Of a stretch of 64,000 nucleotides of DNA, positions 8,385-17,300 are shown piece by piece; position 1 is the first letter of the stretch; every line of letters starts with the position of its first letter. The position numbers were made by a program, and so were the translations under genes. Source of the DNA: Bradyrhizobium sp. Tv2a-2. Its GTDB lineage: Bacteria; Pseudomonadota; Alphaproteobacteria; Rhizobiales; Xanthobacteraceae. Location: positions 247,158 to 311,157 of the forward strand of contig NZ_AXAI01000010.1 in assembly GCF_000472425.1 (NCBI RefSeq). Direction: 5' to 3'. The notes under the pieces were generated by a model. The model searched no databases. It was not told where the DNA came from and saw only the letters and a list, made by a program, of their open reading frames with translations.

Positions 8385-10058
8385 TCACTGCATGGCGATC
8401 GGCGAGAAATCGACGAACCAGCTCTTCGGCTGCACGAAATTCTTCACCTTCGGGCTCATGGCGCGGGGTGCGACATCATGCGCGACGTAGAGGAAGGCCG
8501 CGTCGTCGACGGACGCCGCATGCAGTTCGGCGAGCGCCTTGTCGCGTTCGGCCGGATCGAAGGTCTGGCGCGCCTTGGTGACCAGCGCATCGAACTTGGG
8601 ATTGTTGATGTAGCCCCAGTTGTTCGACTTCGGCGGCGCCATCGACGACTGCAGGAAGCGCACCAGCGCGAAGAACGGATCCATCGCCGCATAGGTGACG
8701 TTGGTGGCGTTGGCGCCGTTCGCCGACGGATCCTTGGCCCCACGCCGCCAGTTGGTGAACAGCGTGTTCCACTCGATGACGTCGAGCTGCACATCGAAAT
8801 AGCATTCGGCGAGTGCCTGCTGCAGATATTCGTTCATCGGCAGCGGCAGCATCTGACCCGACCCTGAAGCCGAGGTCTGCACCTTGACTGCAAGATGCTT
8901 GTTTGGACCATAGCCCGCCTCCCGCATCAGCTTTTGCGCAGCCTCCTTGTCATACTTGATCTCAAAAGTCGGATTGCCGCGCCAGGGATGGCCGGGCTCA
9001 AAGGTGCCGGTTGCCGGCACCATCAAGCCAGCGAGCAAACCGTCCTTCAGCCCTTCGCGATCGACGCAGAGATTGGCCGCTTTGCGCACACGGATGTCGT
9101 TCCACGGCGAGCCCTCGACGCGCGAAAACTGCCAGGGCCAGACATGCGGCTCTTCATTGGTATAGAGCGCGAAGCCGCGCTGCTTGATCTCAGGCAGCGC
9201 ATCCGGCGCCGGCGCCTCGACCCATTCGACCTGCCCCGAGAGCAACGCCGCGGTGCGTGCATTCGCCTCCGGCATCGGCAACAACACCATGCGGTCGACG
9301 TGGGGAATGCGCGCCTTGTCCCAGTAATTGTCGTTCTTCACGAGCTCGAGCCGCTCGCGCGGCGTGAAGCTTGCCATCTTCCACGGACCGGTGCCCGAGG
9401 CATCGCGCGCGAAGGCCTCCCACGCGGCCTGCGATTTCGCTTTCGCATCAGTGCCGGAGGCGGCGTCATAGAACTTCTGCCACTTGGCCGGGCTCGCCAT
9501 GAAGAGATTGGTGAGATTGATCGGCAGGAAACTGTCGGGCTCGGTGGTGGTGAGCTCCACCGTGAGGTCGTCGATCTTGCGCGCTGACGCCAGCGTCGGC
9601 ATGCGCGAGGCGGTGACGCCGACCTGGCTTGCATCGAATTGCGGCGCGCCCTGCTTCAACACCTTGTCGACGTTCCAGACCACTGCATCGGCGTTGAAGT
9701 CGCTGCCGTCGTGAAACTTCACGCCTGGGCGCAGCTTGAAGATCCATTTGGTCTTGTCGGAATCCTCGACCTTCCATTCGGTCGCAAGGCCCGGAATCAC
9801 CACGCTCGGCTTGTCGGCCGACGACAGGTCCCACATGGTCAGACCATCATACATGGTGACACCGGTGAAGCGGTTACCTTCAAAGCCCTGATCGGGCTGG
9901 CCCAGCGTGCGCGGAATATCGGCAGCTGTCATGCCTATGCGCAGCACAGTCTCCGCGGACGCCCCTCCCGGCCCGCTCAACGCCGCCACCATGGCCAGCG
10001 CGAGGCCCGCAAACACTGCGCGGTTTTTCCCGCTTTCCTTGGTTTTCTGAGAACGCAT
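8385..10058 (-). CDS. Peptide-type ABC transporter substrate-binding protein (DppA/SBP family 5)
   Basis: 557 residues from the ATG at 10058, with AGAGGA nine bases upstream. A long basic n-region and the hydrophobic AVFAGLALAMVAALSGPGGASA form an export signal. The mature part shows the family-5 pattern LRPGVKFHDGSDFNADAVVWN, GTGPWK, NDNYWD, and a C-terminal sugar-like-box-free ending PKSWFVDFSP. It captures the solute in the periplasm for the DppBC-type channel. It is clearly paralogous to the divergent gene at 10270-11865: PKVKNFVQPKSWF aligns with PKVKKFVQAQHWF. A sigma-54 type promoter lies at 10105-10121. Its ligand is unknown; peptides, opines or amides are all possible for this family. 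Confidence 0.93.
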   Translation of the reverse strand: MRSQKTKESGKNRAVFAGLALAMVAALSGPGGASAETVLRIGMTAADIPRTLGQPDQGFEGNRFTGVTMYDGLTMWDLSSADKPSVVIPGLATEWKVEDSDKTKWIFKLRPGVKFHDGSDFNADAVVWNVDKVLKQGAPQFDASQVGVTASRMPTLASARKIDDLTVELTTTEPDSFLPINLTNLFMASPAKWQKFYDAASGTDAKAKSQAAWEAFARDASGTGPWKMASFTPRERLELVKNDNYWDKARIPHVDRMVLLPMPEANARTAALLSGQVEWVEAPAPDALPEIKQRGFALYTNEEPHVWPWQFSRVEGSPWNDIRVRKAANLCVDREGLKDGLLAGLMVPATGTFEPGHPWRGNPTFEIKYDKEAAQKLMREAGYGPNKHLAVKVQTSASGSGQMLPLPMNEYLQQALAECYFDVQLDVIEWNTLFTNWRRGAKDPSANGANATNVTYAAMDPFFALVRFLQSSMAPPKSNNWGYINNPKFDALVTKARQTFDPAERDKALAELHAASVDDAAFLYVAHDVAPRAMSPKVKNFVQPKSWFVDFSPIAMQ

Positions 10059-10104
10059 CGCCGCAAATCCTCTTGGCTTGGATGATTAAAAGTTATGCAG
10101 TCGT

Positions 10105-10121
10105 ATGCAATGGCTGTGCCA
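10105..10121 (-). promoter_or_regulatory. Sigma-54 (RpoN) promoter for the importer-amidase operon
   Basis: On the minus strand the sequence reads TGGCAC-AGCCA-TTGCAT, an essentially perfect match to TGGCAC-N5-TTGCW with correct GG-N10-GC spacing. The -12 GC is about 50 bases before the ATG at 10058, giving an inferred leader near 38 bases. Sigma-54 promoters need an enhancer-binding activator such as NtrC; no site for one was identified. Confidence 0.75.
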
Positions 10122-10204
10122 AGGGTTGGCCTTGTCCGAACAAATTGCCCCTGACATCACAACTCTTTGTGCGTTGCCGTGACACGGGAAGATGGTGCCC
10201 AATC

Positions 10205-10220
10205 TGGCATCAGGCTTGCA
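10205..10220 (+). promoter_or_regulatory. Sigma-54 (RpoN) promoter for the divergent binding-protein gene
   Basis: TGGCAT-CAGGC-TTGCA on the plus strand, one base from consensus in the -24 box and with exact GG-N10-GC spacing. The inferred start is near 10231, about 39 bases before the ATG at 10270, mirroring the arrangement on the other strand. Two such sites in one 211-bp divergent gap are unlikely to be chance. Confidence 0.7.
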
Positions 10221-10269
10221 AGCTTAGGCCGAAAGCTAAGCCCTTCCCGTAGCCAGCGGAGCCTAATTT

Positions 10270-11865
10270 ATGCGCCACCGAATTTCGATGCTTTTCGCCA
10301 TGTTCGCACTGGCGCTGTCCGCCGTTGCTGCGCACGCGGAGACCGTGGTGCGCTACGGAATCTCGATGGCCGACATTCCGCTGACCACCGGCCAGCCCGA
10401 CCGCGGCGCCGGCGCTTATCAGTTTACCGGCTACACAATCTACGATCCCCTGGTTTCCTGGGACATGAGCACGGCCGACAAGCCCGGCAAGCTTGTGCCT
10501 GGACTCGCCACCGACTGGAAGGTCGACGACAAGGACAAGACCAAGTGGATCTTCACCTTGCGCAAGGGCGTGAAATTTCACGACGGCAGCGATTTCGATG
10601 CCGACGCGGTGATCTGGAATCTCGACAAGGTGCTGAACGACAAGGCGCCGCAATTCGACAAGCGGCAAAGCGCGCAGGTGAAGACCCGCCTGCCCTCTGT
10701 TGCAAGCTATGCCAAGATCGACGACGACACGGTCGAGATCACGACCAAGAATGTCGACTCCTTCTTCCCCTATCAGATGCTGTGGTTCCTGGTCTCGAGC
10801 CCCGCGCAATACGAGAAGCTCGGCCGCGACTGGGACAAGTTCGCCAGCCAGCCCTCCGGCACCGGCCCGTTCAAGCTCACAAAGCTCGTGCCGCGTGAGC
10901 TCGCCGAGCTCTCGAAGAACGAGAATTACTGGGACAAGAACCGGATTCCGAAGGTCGACAAGCTGGTACTGATCCCGATGCCGGAGGCGCTGACCCGCAC
11001 CAATGCGCTCTTGGCGGGACAGGTCGACCTCATCGAGACGCCGGCGCCGGATGCCGTGCCGCAGCTCAAGTCCGCCGGCATGAAGATCGTGGACAACATC
11101 ACGCCGCATGTCTGGAATTATCACTTGAGCGTGCTGCCCGGCTCGCCCTGGACCGACATCCGCCTGCGCAAGGCGTTGAATCTAGCGATCGACCGCGACG
11201 CCGTGGTCGGGCTGATGAATGGCCTGGCAAAGCCCGCCAAGGGACAGGTCGACCCGTCGAGCCCATGGTTCGGCAAGCCGACCTTCGACATCAAATATGA
11301 CCTCGCCGCCGCCAAGAAGCTCGTCGAAGAGGCCGGCTACTCCAAGGACAAGCCACTGAAGACAACCTTCATCATCGCGCAAGGCGGCACCGGGCAGATG
11401 CTGTCGCTGCCGATGAACGAGTTCCTGCAGCAGAGTTTCAAAGAGATCGGCATCGATATCGACTTCAAGGTGGTCGAGCTGGAGACGCTCTACACCCACT
11501 GGCGCAAGGGCGCCGGGGACGAAATGAATGCCGGCATCACCGCCAACAACATCGCCTATGTTACCTCAGATCCCCTTTACGCCATCGTGCGCTTCTTCGC
11601 CTCCGACCAGATCGCGCCCGTCGGCGTCAACTGGGGAGGCTACAAGAACCCCAAGGTCGACGCGCTGATCAACGAGGCCAAACAGACCTTTGATCCCGTC
11701 AAGCAGGATGATCTGATCGCGCAGGCCCATGCGCTTGTCGTCGACGACGCCGCGCTGGTCTGGGTGGTGCACGACACCAACCCGCACGCGCTATCCCCGA
11801 AGGTCAAAAAGTTCGTGCAGGCGCAGCACTGGTTCCAGGACCTGACGACGATCGGGGTGGAGTGA
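10270..11865 (+). CDS. Second peptide-type ABC substrate-binding protein (SBP family 5), divergent paralogue
   Basis: 531 residues; the ATG at 10270 follows GGAG by eight bases. Signal peptide of about 23 residues ending AAHAET. The same family-5 landmarks are seen as in the 8385-10058 protein (LRKGVKFHDGSDFDADAVIWN, GTGPFK, NENYWD), including the shared YGISMADIPLTTGQPDRG-type N-terminus, so the two arose by duplication. No permease follows it, so it most likely feeds the channel encoded on the opposite strand and gives the importer a second specificity. It is controlled by its own sigma-54 type promoter at 10205-10220. Confidence 0.93.
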   Translation: MRHRISMLFAMFALALSAVAAHAETVVRYGISMADIPLTTGQPDRGAGAYQFTGYTIYDPLVSWDMSTADKPGKLVPGLATDWKVDDKDKTKWIFTLRKGVKFHDGSDFDADAVIWNLDKVLNDKAPQFDKRQSAQVKTRLPSVASYAKIDDDTVEITTKNVDSFFPYQMLWFLVSSPAQYEKLGRDWDKFASQPSGTGPFKLTKLVPRELAELSKNENYWDKNRIPKVDKLVLIPMPEALTRTNALLAGQVDLIETPAPDAVPQLKSAGMKIVDNITPHVWNYHLSVLPGSPWTDIRLRKALNLAIDRDAVVGLMNGLAKPAKGQVDPSSPWFGKPTFDIKYDLAAAKKLVEEAGYSKDKPLKTTFIIAQGGTGQMLSLPMNEFLQQSFKEIGIDIDFKVVELETLYTHWRKGAGDEMNAGITANNIAYVTSDPLYAIVRFFASDQIAPVGVNWGGYKNPKVDALINEAKQTFDPVKQDDLIAQAHALVVDDAALVWVVHDTNPHALSPKVKKFVQAQHWFQDLTTIGVE

Positions 11866-11903
11866 GGCGCGGCCAATTTGGGCGTCGGAGCCGCATAACC
11901 GCT

Positions 11904-11986
11904 GTGATGCCCGGGCTTGACCCGGGCATCCACGTCTCTCCATTGCGGGCACGACGTGGATGGCCGGGACAAGCCTGGCCATGACG
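11904..11986. repeat. Intergenic palindromic repeat (GCCCGGG/CCCGGGC type)
   Basis: Two linked stem-loops: GATGCCCGGGCTTGACCCGGGCATC, then an imperfect one joining CACGTC and GACGTGGATGGCC with GGCCGGGACAAGCCTGGCC. It lies between the convergent genes ending at 11865 and 12036 and could act as a bidirectional terminator. The same sequence type trails copy 1 of the other repeat at 8331-8358 (GATGCCCGGGTCAAGCCCGAG). Confidence 0.7.
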
Positions 11987-12035
11987 GTGGAGTGGAAGCT
12001 AAATCGCCGCCTGTCGTCAGGGTGAGCCAATCAGC

Positions 12036-14264
12036 CTACTTCGTCAGCAGCGCAAAGGCGCCGTTCCAGTCCTCCGGCGGCGGGTTTTTCTTGCAGTTCA
12101 CGATGCGCGCCTCGTAGAGGTTGAAGAGGTAGCCAAGCGCGTGGACCTCGTCGCTCTTGCGGCCGCGCTCGATGGCATTCAGCGCGCCCTCCCAATCGCG
12201 GTTGCGGTAGCATGCGAGCATCTCGACGGTGAGATTGCGCAGGCGCTGGAAACTCTCGGAATGCGCCACATCCTCGCGCCCGGCGACAGCGTAGATCACC
12301 TCGGGCTCCTTCTTGCCCTTCACCATGATGAAGTCGAGTTCGAGGATCGCGAACTTGTCTTTCGCGGCGAGCGCCGTCTTCGAGCCGACGATGATGGGGA
12401 AGCCGTATTCCTTGGTCTGCCCTTCCAGGCGTGAGGCGAGGTTGACGGCATCGCCCAGCACCGAATAGTTGAACTTCAGGTCGCTGCCCATGTTGCCGAC
12501 CACGCCAGCGCCGGTATTGAGGCCGATGCCGACATGGATGGGGATGTAGACAGGCCCGCCGTCCTTGGCCTCCTGCTCGCGCACCTGGTTCAATTGCTCG
12601 ATGCATTCAAGCATGTCGACGGCGGCCTCGCAGGCGTTGATCTCGTGCTGCGCGTCGTCGAGCGGCGCGTTCCAGAACGCCATGATGGCGTCGCCCATAT
12701 ATTTGTCGATATAGCCTTTGCGCGCCAGAATGGCATTGGTGAGTGGAGTGAGAAAGCGGTTCATCAGCCGCGTCAATCCCTGCGGATCGCGCTTGTAGGT
12801 CTCCGAGATGGTAGTGAAACCACGCACGTCGGAGAACAAGATGGTCATCTCCCGCTCCTCGCCGCCGAGCACGAGCTTTTCCGGCGATTGCGCCAACTGT
12901 TCGACCAGGGCGGGCGACAGATACTGGTTGAAGGCCGAGCGGATCTGCCGCCGCTGCGCCTGCTCGCGGACGAAGCTGGAGAAGATCAGGGTGAGGTAGA
13001 TCGCCGTGGTCGAGAGCAGCGGATAGGTGAAATCGAGCAGCAGCCGATAGTGCTGATAGAAATACCAGGACGTTCCGATCAGAAGGCTCGCGAACAACGC
13101 GCCGACCAGCACGAGCGTTACCGGCCCGAAGCCAGGCGCGAATGCGATCACCAGGAGGCCCAGGATCATTGCTGCCAAGAGCTCCACCGCGATGGCGTAG
13201 CTGGGCTGCGACACCGCGGCGCCTGTGAGCAGGCTCTCCAGCACCTGGGCGTGGACCTCGACACCGGGCATCACCGGCGACACCGGCGTGGTCTTGATAT
13301 CGTGCAGTCCGACCGCCGAGGTGCCAATCAGCACCAGCTTGCCCTTGATCCTGTCGATCGGCGCGCTGCCGTCGAGCACGTCGACGGCGGGGACATAGAT
13401 CGAGGGGTCCTGACGAGCGAAATGAACCCAGAGCTGGCCGTTCCCATCGGTCGGGATCTCCAGCTGCCTGAGCTTGATGCTCTTGATACCGGCCTTGTCG
13501 GATCTGATCAGCACCGTCGGCGTTCCGGTGATGACCCGTAATATTTCGAGACTGAGCGAGGGCATCATCGCACCTTGCGCGCGCACCACCATCGGCACGC
13601 GGCGAATGATGCCGTCGCGCTCCTGCACAATGGTGACCACGCCGCGACCGGCGGCGGCCTTCTCGAGCACCGGGATGTTGCGCAACAGGCCCGGAAATTC
13701 GGGCAGGAATGGCTCGATGTCCTCGCCAAGCGAGGCAAAGCCCGTCACCGGGAGGTCCTTGTCGAGCTGTGGCTCCGCGCCGGCGAGGCCGGTCTCGCCG
13801 AGCACCACGCGAGAGCGACGAATGGCGTCGGCCAGCACCTGGTCGTTGCTCGGCAGCTCGCGCAGTTTGGCGCGACTGACCTCGTCGAGATCGCGCATCG
13901 ATTCGGCCGCGATCGACGGATTGAGCCGGTCGGGCTCGGAGAACACCACGTCGAAGGAAATCGCCACCGCGCCGAGATTGGTGAGGTTAGCGACCAGGTC
14001 CGCGAGCTGCGTTCGCGGCCAGGGCCACTGCCCGAGCTTGGCGAGGCTTTTCTCGTCGATGTCCACGATGGTGACGGGCCGGGCTGTCTTCACCCGGGGA
14101 TCGATGCGCTGGAACGTATCGAAGATGCGAACGCGAAGCTCCTGGACGGGGCCGGGATCGAGCACGCGCAGTGCGGCAAAGCCGATCAACAGCCCAAGGC
14201 AGAGCAACCGCGAATAGCCGAACTTCCGCGAGAACCACCGTCGCAGGCTTCCGAGGCGTTTCAT
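12036..14264 (-). CDS. CHASE2-domain adenylate/guanylate cyclase, membrane bound
   Basis: 742 residues. One N-terminal helix (about 19-31) leads into a large periplasmic CHASE2 sensor (about 35-330), then three closely spaced helices (about 340-430), then a class III cyclase domain (about 445-640) with the metal-binding aspartates in FSDVRGFTT and DKYMGDAIMAFW. A C-terminal extension of about 100 residues follows. The topology is that of a transmembrane receptor making cyclic nucleotide in response to an extracytoplasmic signal. It lies 123 bp downstream of, and on the same strand as, the giant FecR-domain protein. Purine specificity (cAMP or cGMP) cannot be settled by eye. Confidence 0.92.
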   Translation of the reverse strand: MKRLGSLRRWFSRKFGYSRLLCLGLLIGFAALRVLDPGPVQELRVRIFDTFQRIDPRVKTARPVTIVDIDEKSLAKLGQWPWPRTQLADLVANLTNLGAVAISFDVVFSEPDRLNPSIAAESMRDLDEVSRAKLRELPSNDQVLADAIRRSRVVLGETGLAGAEPQLDKDLPVTGFASLGEDIEPFLPEFPGLLRNIPVLEKAAAGRGVVTIVQERDGIIRRVPMVVRAQGAMMPSLSLEILRVITGTPTVLIRSDKAGIKSIKLRQLEIPTDGNGQLWVHFARQDPSIYVPAVDVLDGSAPIDRIKGKLVLIGTSAVGLHDIKTTPVSPVMPGVEVHAQVLESLLTGAAVSQPSYAIAVELLAAMILGLLVIAFAPGFGPVTLVLVGALFASLLIGTSWYFYQHYRLLLDFTYPLLSTTAIYLTLIFSSFVREQAQRRQIRSAFNQYLSPALVEQLAQSPEKLVLGGEEREMTILFSDVRGFTTISETYKRDPQGLTRLMNRFLTPLTNAILARKGYIDKYMGDAIMAFWNAPLDDAQHEINACEAAVDMLECIEQLNQVREQEAKDGGPVYIPIHVGIGLNTGAGVVGNMGSDLKFNYSVLGDAVNLASRLEGQTKEYGFPIIVGSKTALAAKDKFAILELDFIMVKGKKEPEVIYAVAGREDVAHSESFQRLRNLTVEMLACYRNRDWEGALNAIERGRKSDEVHALGYLFNLYEARIVNCKKNPPPEDWNGAFALLTK

Positions 14265-14337
14265 GCGTCGTTCAGACTTCCATTGGGATGGCCGGTTCCG
14301 GCAATGCTTGCATGCTCGCGGAGCCTAAGGCATCGCA

Positions 14338-14375
14338 ATTTTCGCGGGTTGTCCAGACCTGTCTTCCGCGAAAAT
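14338..14375 (-). terminator. Hairpin between the giant protein gene and the cyclase gene
   Basis: Perfect 10-bp inverted repeat ATTTTCGCGG ... CCGCGAAAAT with an 18-base spacer, just after the stop of the giant gene (14388) in its direction of transcription. There is no clear T-run, so it may be an intrinsic terminator, an mRNA-stabilising stem or an operator; it argues against strong read-through into the cyclase gene. Confidence 0.45.
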
Positions 14376-14387
14376 CGCGTCGACAGC

Positions 14388-17300
14388 CTAAAGGCCGGTA
14401 TGCGGCGTCACGATGAAATCGCCGGCATGCAGATTGGCGACGAATACGTTCTTGAGCAGGATCGTGTCCTGACTGTCGATCGTGAGCAGCGTGTCGTTGC
14501 CATGCTGGGTGGCAGTGGCAAGCGCATCCGCCGTCGTGCTGATATTCGTGAACTGCCGCAGGTCGATCGTATCCAGGTTGACGTTGAAATCGGTGATCGT
14601 GTGTTGCACCGCCGCAGGCCCGTTGGTCGGCGCGAACACGAACTGATCATGGCCGCCATTGCCGGTCAGGGTGTCGCTGTTACCCGTTCCGAAGATGACG
14701 TCGTCGCCGCTGGTCCCCTGCAAGGTGATGTGCGGGCCCTGGCCGGCCTGGTTGAAGACAAAATGCACGGTGTCGCTGGCACCGAAATTGTCGGTAACCG
14801 TCACGTTGATCATGTCCGCCTGCGGCTGCGGCGTGCCGGGATTGTAGGTGATGCCGGAGGCAAGCTTGCTGTTGATGTCATCCAGCGTGCCGGAGCCGGA
14901 GGACGGAGAGATGGTGCTGTCAGGTGCTGCTTCCGTGCTTGCGGACAACGAAAGGCTCGCCGCCGAGGCCGGGTCACTATCCGACACCTGAAGACCGAAA
15001 ATCGTATCAGTGCCGTCCTTGTTCTGCTGGATGCTGAAATGGGTCGTATCGATCACAGGATGGTTCAGCACGGTATCGGTGCCGCCATTGCCGTTGTCGG
15101 CGACCGCGAACTTCGTATCGAAGTCGCCGTCGAGCTTGCCGTTGATGGTAAGCTGGTCACCGGACCGGTAGCCCGACGAAATCCAGATGAAATCGGAGTG
15201 CTTGAGACCCTCCGAATCGACACCGAGCAGCGTCAGCACGTCGCCATGGCCGAAATCTGCGACGGTGTTGCCGTTGACATAGGTGATACTCGGCTTGCCG
15301 TTGAACCCATCCAGCTCGATCTTGTCGCCTTCGCTGTGGGTGAAGGTGCCGGTATCGCCTTGGTCGAAGTCGGTGATGGTGACCGCGCCGTATCCCTTCT
15401 GGTACTGGAACAGGTCGCTGCCTCCGCCGCCCGTCAGCGTGGTGTGCTCACCAGCAGGGGCGCCGACGCCAAAACTGTCATTGCCGGAGCCGCCGATGAA
15501 ATCATACGCGAATGGCCCGGTGAGAGCCTTGAGGGGCCCCTTGACGCCGTGGGCATCGAGCTGGACGTCCGCCATCCAGATCCCGGCGTCGACGGAGAGG
15601 CCCGTGAAATTCGCCAGCGCGACCGGTTTCGCACCAGTCTTGAACTCCTCAAAGGAGGTGATGGTGCCGCCGGTGATGTCGCGGCCGTCATAGGTAAAAT
15701 TGCTGCCGGTGACGACGAACTCGACGTGGTCCCTGGCATCGACCACCGTAAAGGAGGAACTCCCGCCCGGCCGCACGGTGCCGGCGCCCATCAGCGCCAG
15801 AACATCATGGTGGATGAAATCCATGCCGGTCGCCGTCTCGACCGTGATGGTGATGGTCGGCGTCTGCACCGCGCCAAGATCGTTGATCGCGCTCTGCGGA
15901 CCGGCGGGACCGCCGGCAAACGTCGTCTCCAGGCGCAGATCCTGGTTCTCGTCCGCCACGACAGGCGTGTAGCTCGAGTGGCCGTTGCTGCCGTTGGCCT
16001 CGGTCCAATGGACACCGTCGCTGGAGACCTGCCAATCATAGGTCACGTCGGAGACGGGGCTGCCACCCTCGGTCACGCCCGTGACATGGATGGTCCTACC
16101 CTCCGACGCACTCGAACTGTCGAGCGTTACGCTCAGAGCGGCCTGCACCGTACCGGCGGAAACGATGCCCGTCTCCCGATTGCCATTCGCATCGGTGAAC
16201 GACAGGGACACCCGCAGCTGTTGGCCATCGTCGGCGCCGACAGGCGCGTAGCCCGACTGGCCGTTGCTGCCGTTGGCCTCGTGCCAGTGCACGCCGTCGC
16301 TCGACACCTGCCAGTCATAGCTGACGCCGGTAACCGCGGCGCCGCCGTCCGTGATCGAGACCGTCAGCGCGTCGCCCTCGTCCGCATTGCCGTTCGCATC
16401 GAGGCCTGCGATGACCCCCGGCACTTCCTTCAAAGTGGTGCCGTGCTGAGAGGTCCCGTCGTCGCCGAGGATCCAGTGCACCCCGAGATAATCGCCCACG
16501 AGCTTGATGTTCGAGACATCGAGGCCGTTGACGAGGACCGAAAGAATCCCGCCGGCGGCGTTTCCCGAATAGCTGACGGTCACGTTGCAACCGTAGGAGA
16601 TGTCGGCCAGATCGATCGTGCCGTCGTCGAGCCCTTTGATCGTCCCGGTAAAGCTCTCGGCATGATCGAGCACGAGCGTGCCGGTGGCCTCGGCTTCGAA
16701 AATCACCGCGGTCGCTGCATAGGCGGTCGCCCCGCTCGCGCCGAGTTCCACCGTCGATGAGCCTGCGATCTTGACGTCACCCGCAACCGAGCCCGCCAAA
16801 TCGAGCGAGCCGCCGGTGACGTTGATGCTGCCGCCATCCTCGGTGATGGCGGCCGTGATGACGTTGCTGCCCGCGACGCTGTCGAGCGTGCCGCTGATGA
16901 TCAACGTGCCACCCGAGATGCCGGAATGATCGAGGTCGAGGGTCGAGCCGACGCCGACCGTCACCGTTCCGTCACCGCTATTGTCGATCGTGCTCGAGAT
17001 CAGCTTCAGCGTGCCGCCGCCGATTGCGCCAATGGTGCCGGTATTGCCGACAGTCTCGCCGGAAATGTCGAGCTCGCCGCCGTCGGCTTCGAGCCGGTTG
17101 GAATTGGTCAGCGTACCGGGATCGATGGTCAGCGTGCCGCTGAGCGCCGCAATCAGTCCGTCATTGGTGATGGTGGCGCCGTCGATCGCGCTGGTGCCGG
17201 TGGAATTGATGGTGCCGTCATTGACCACGCTGCCGCCGGTGATCGTGCTTCCGTCCAGCGCCAGGACCGAGCTCTCGTCCACCTGGACCAGGTGCGAGTT

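Noticed and set aside
13575..16760. A long plus-strand reading frame (about 1060 codons) opposite the cyclase and giant protein genes
   Set aside because: It has no domain or signal, is rich in Arg/Gly/Asp/His as expected for a reverse-strand shadow of high-GC coding sequence, and crosses two clear genes on the other strand.
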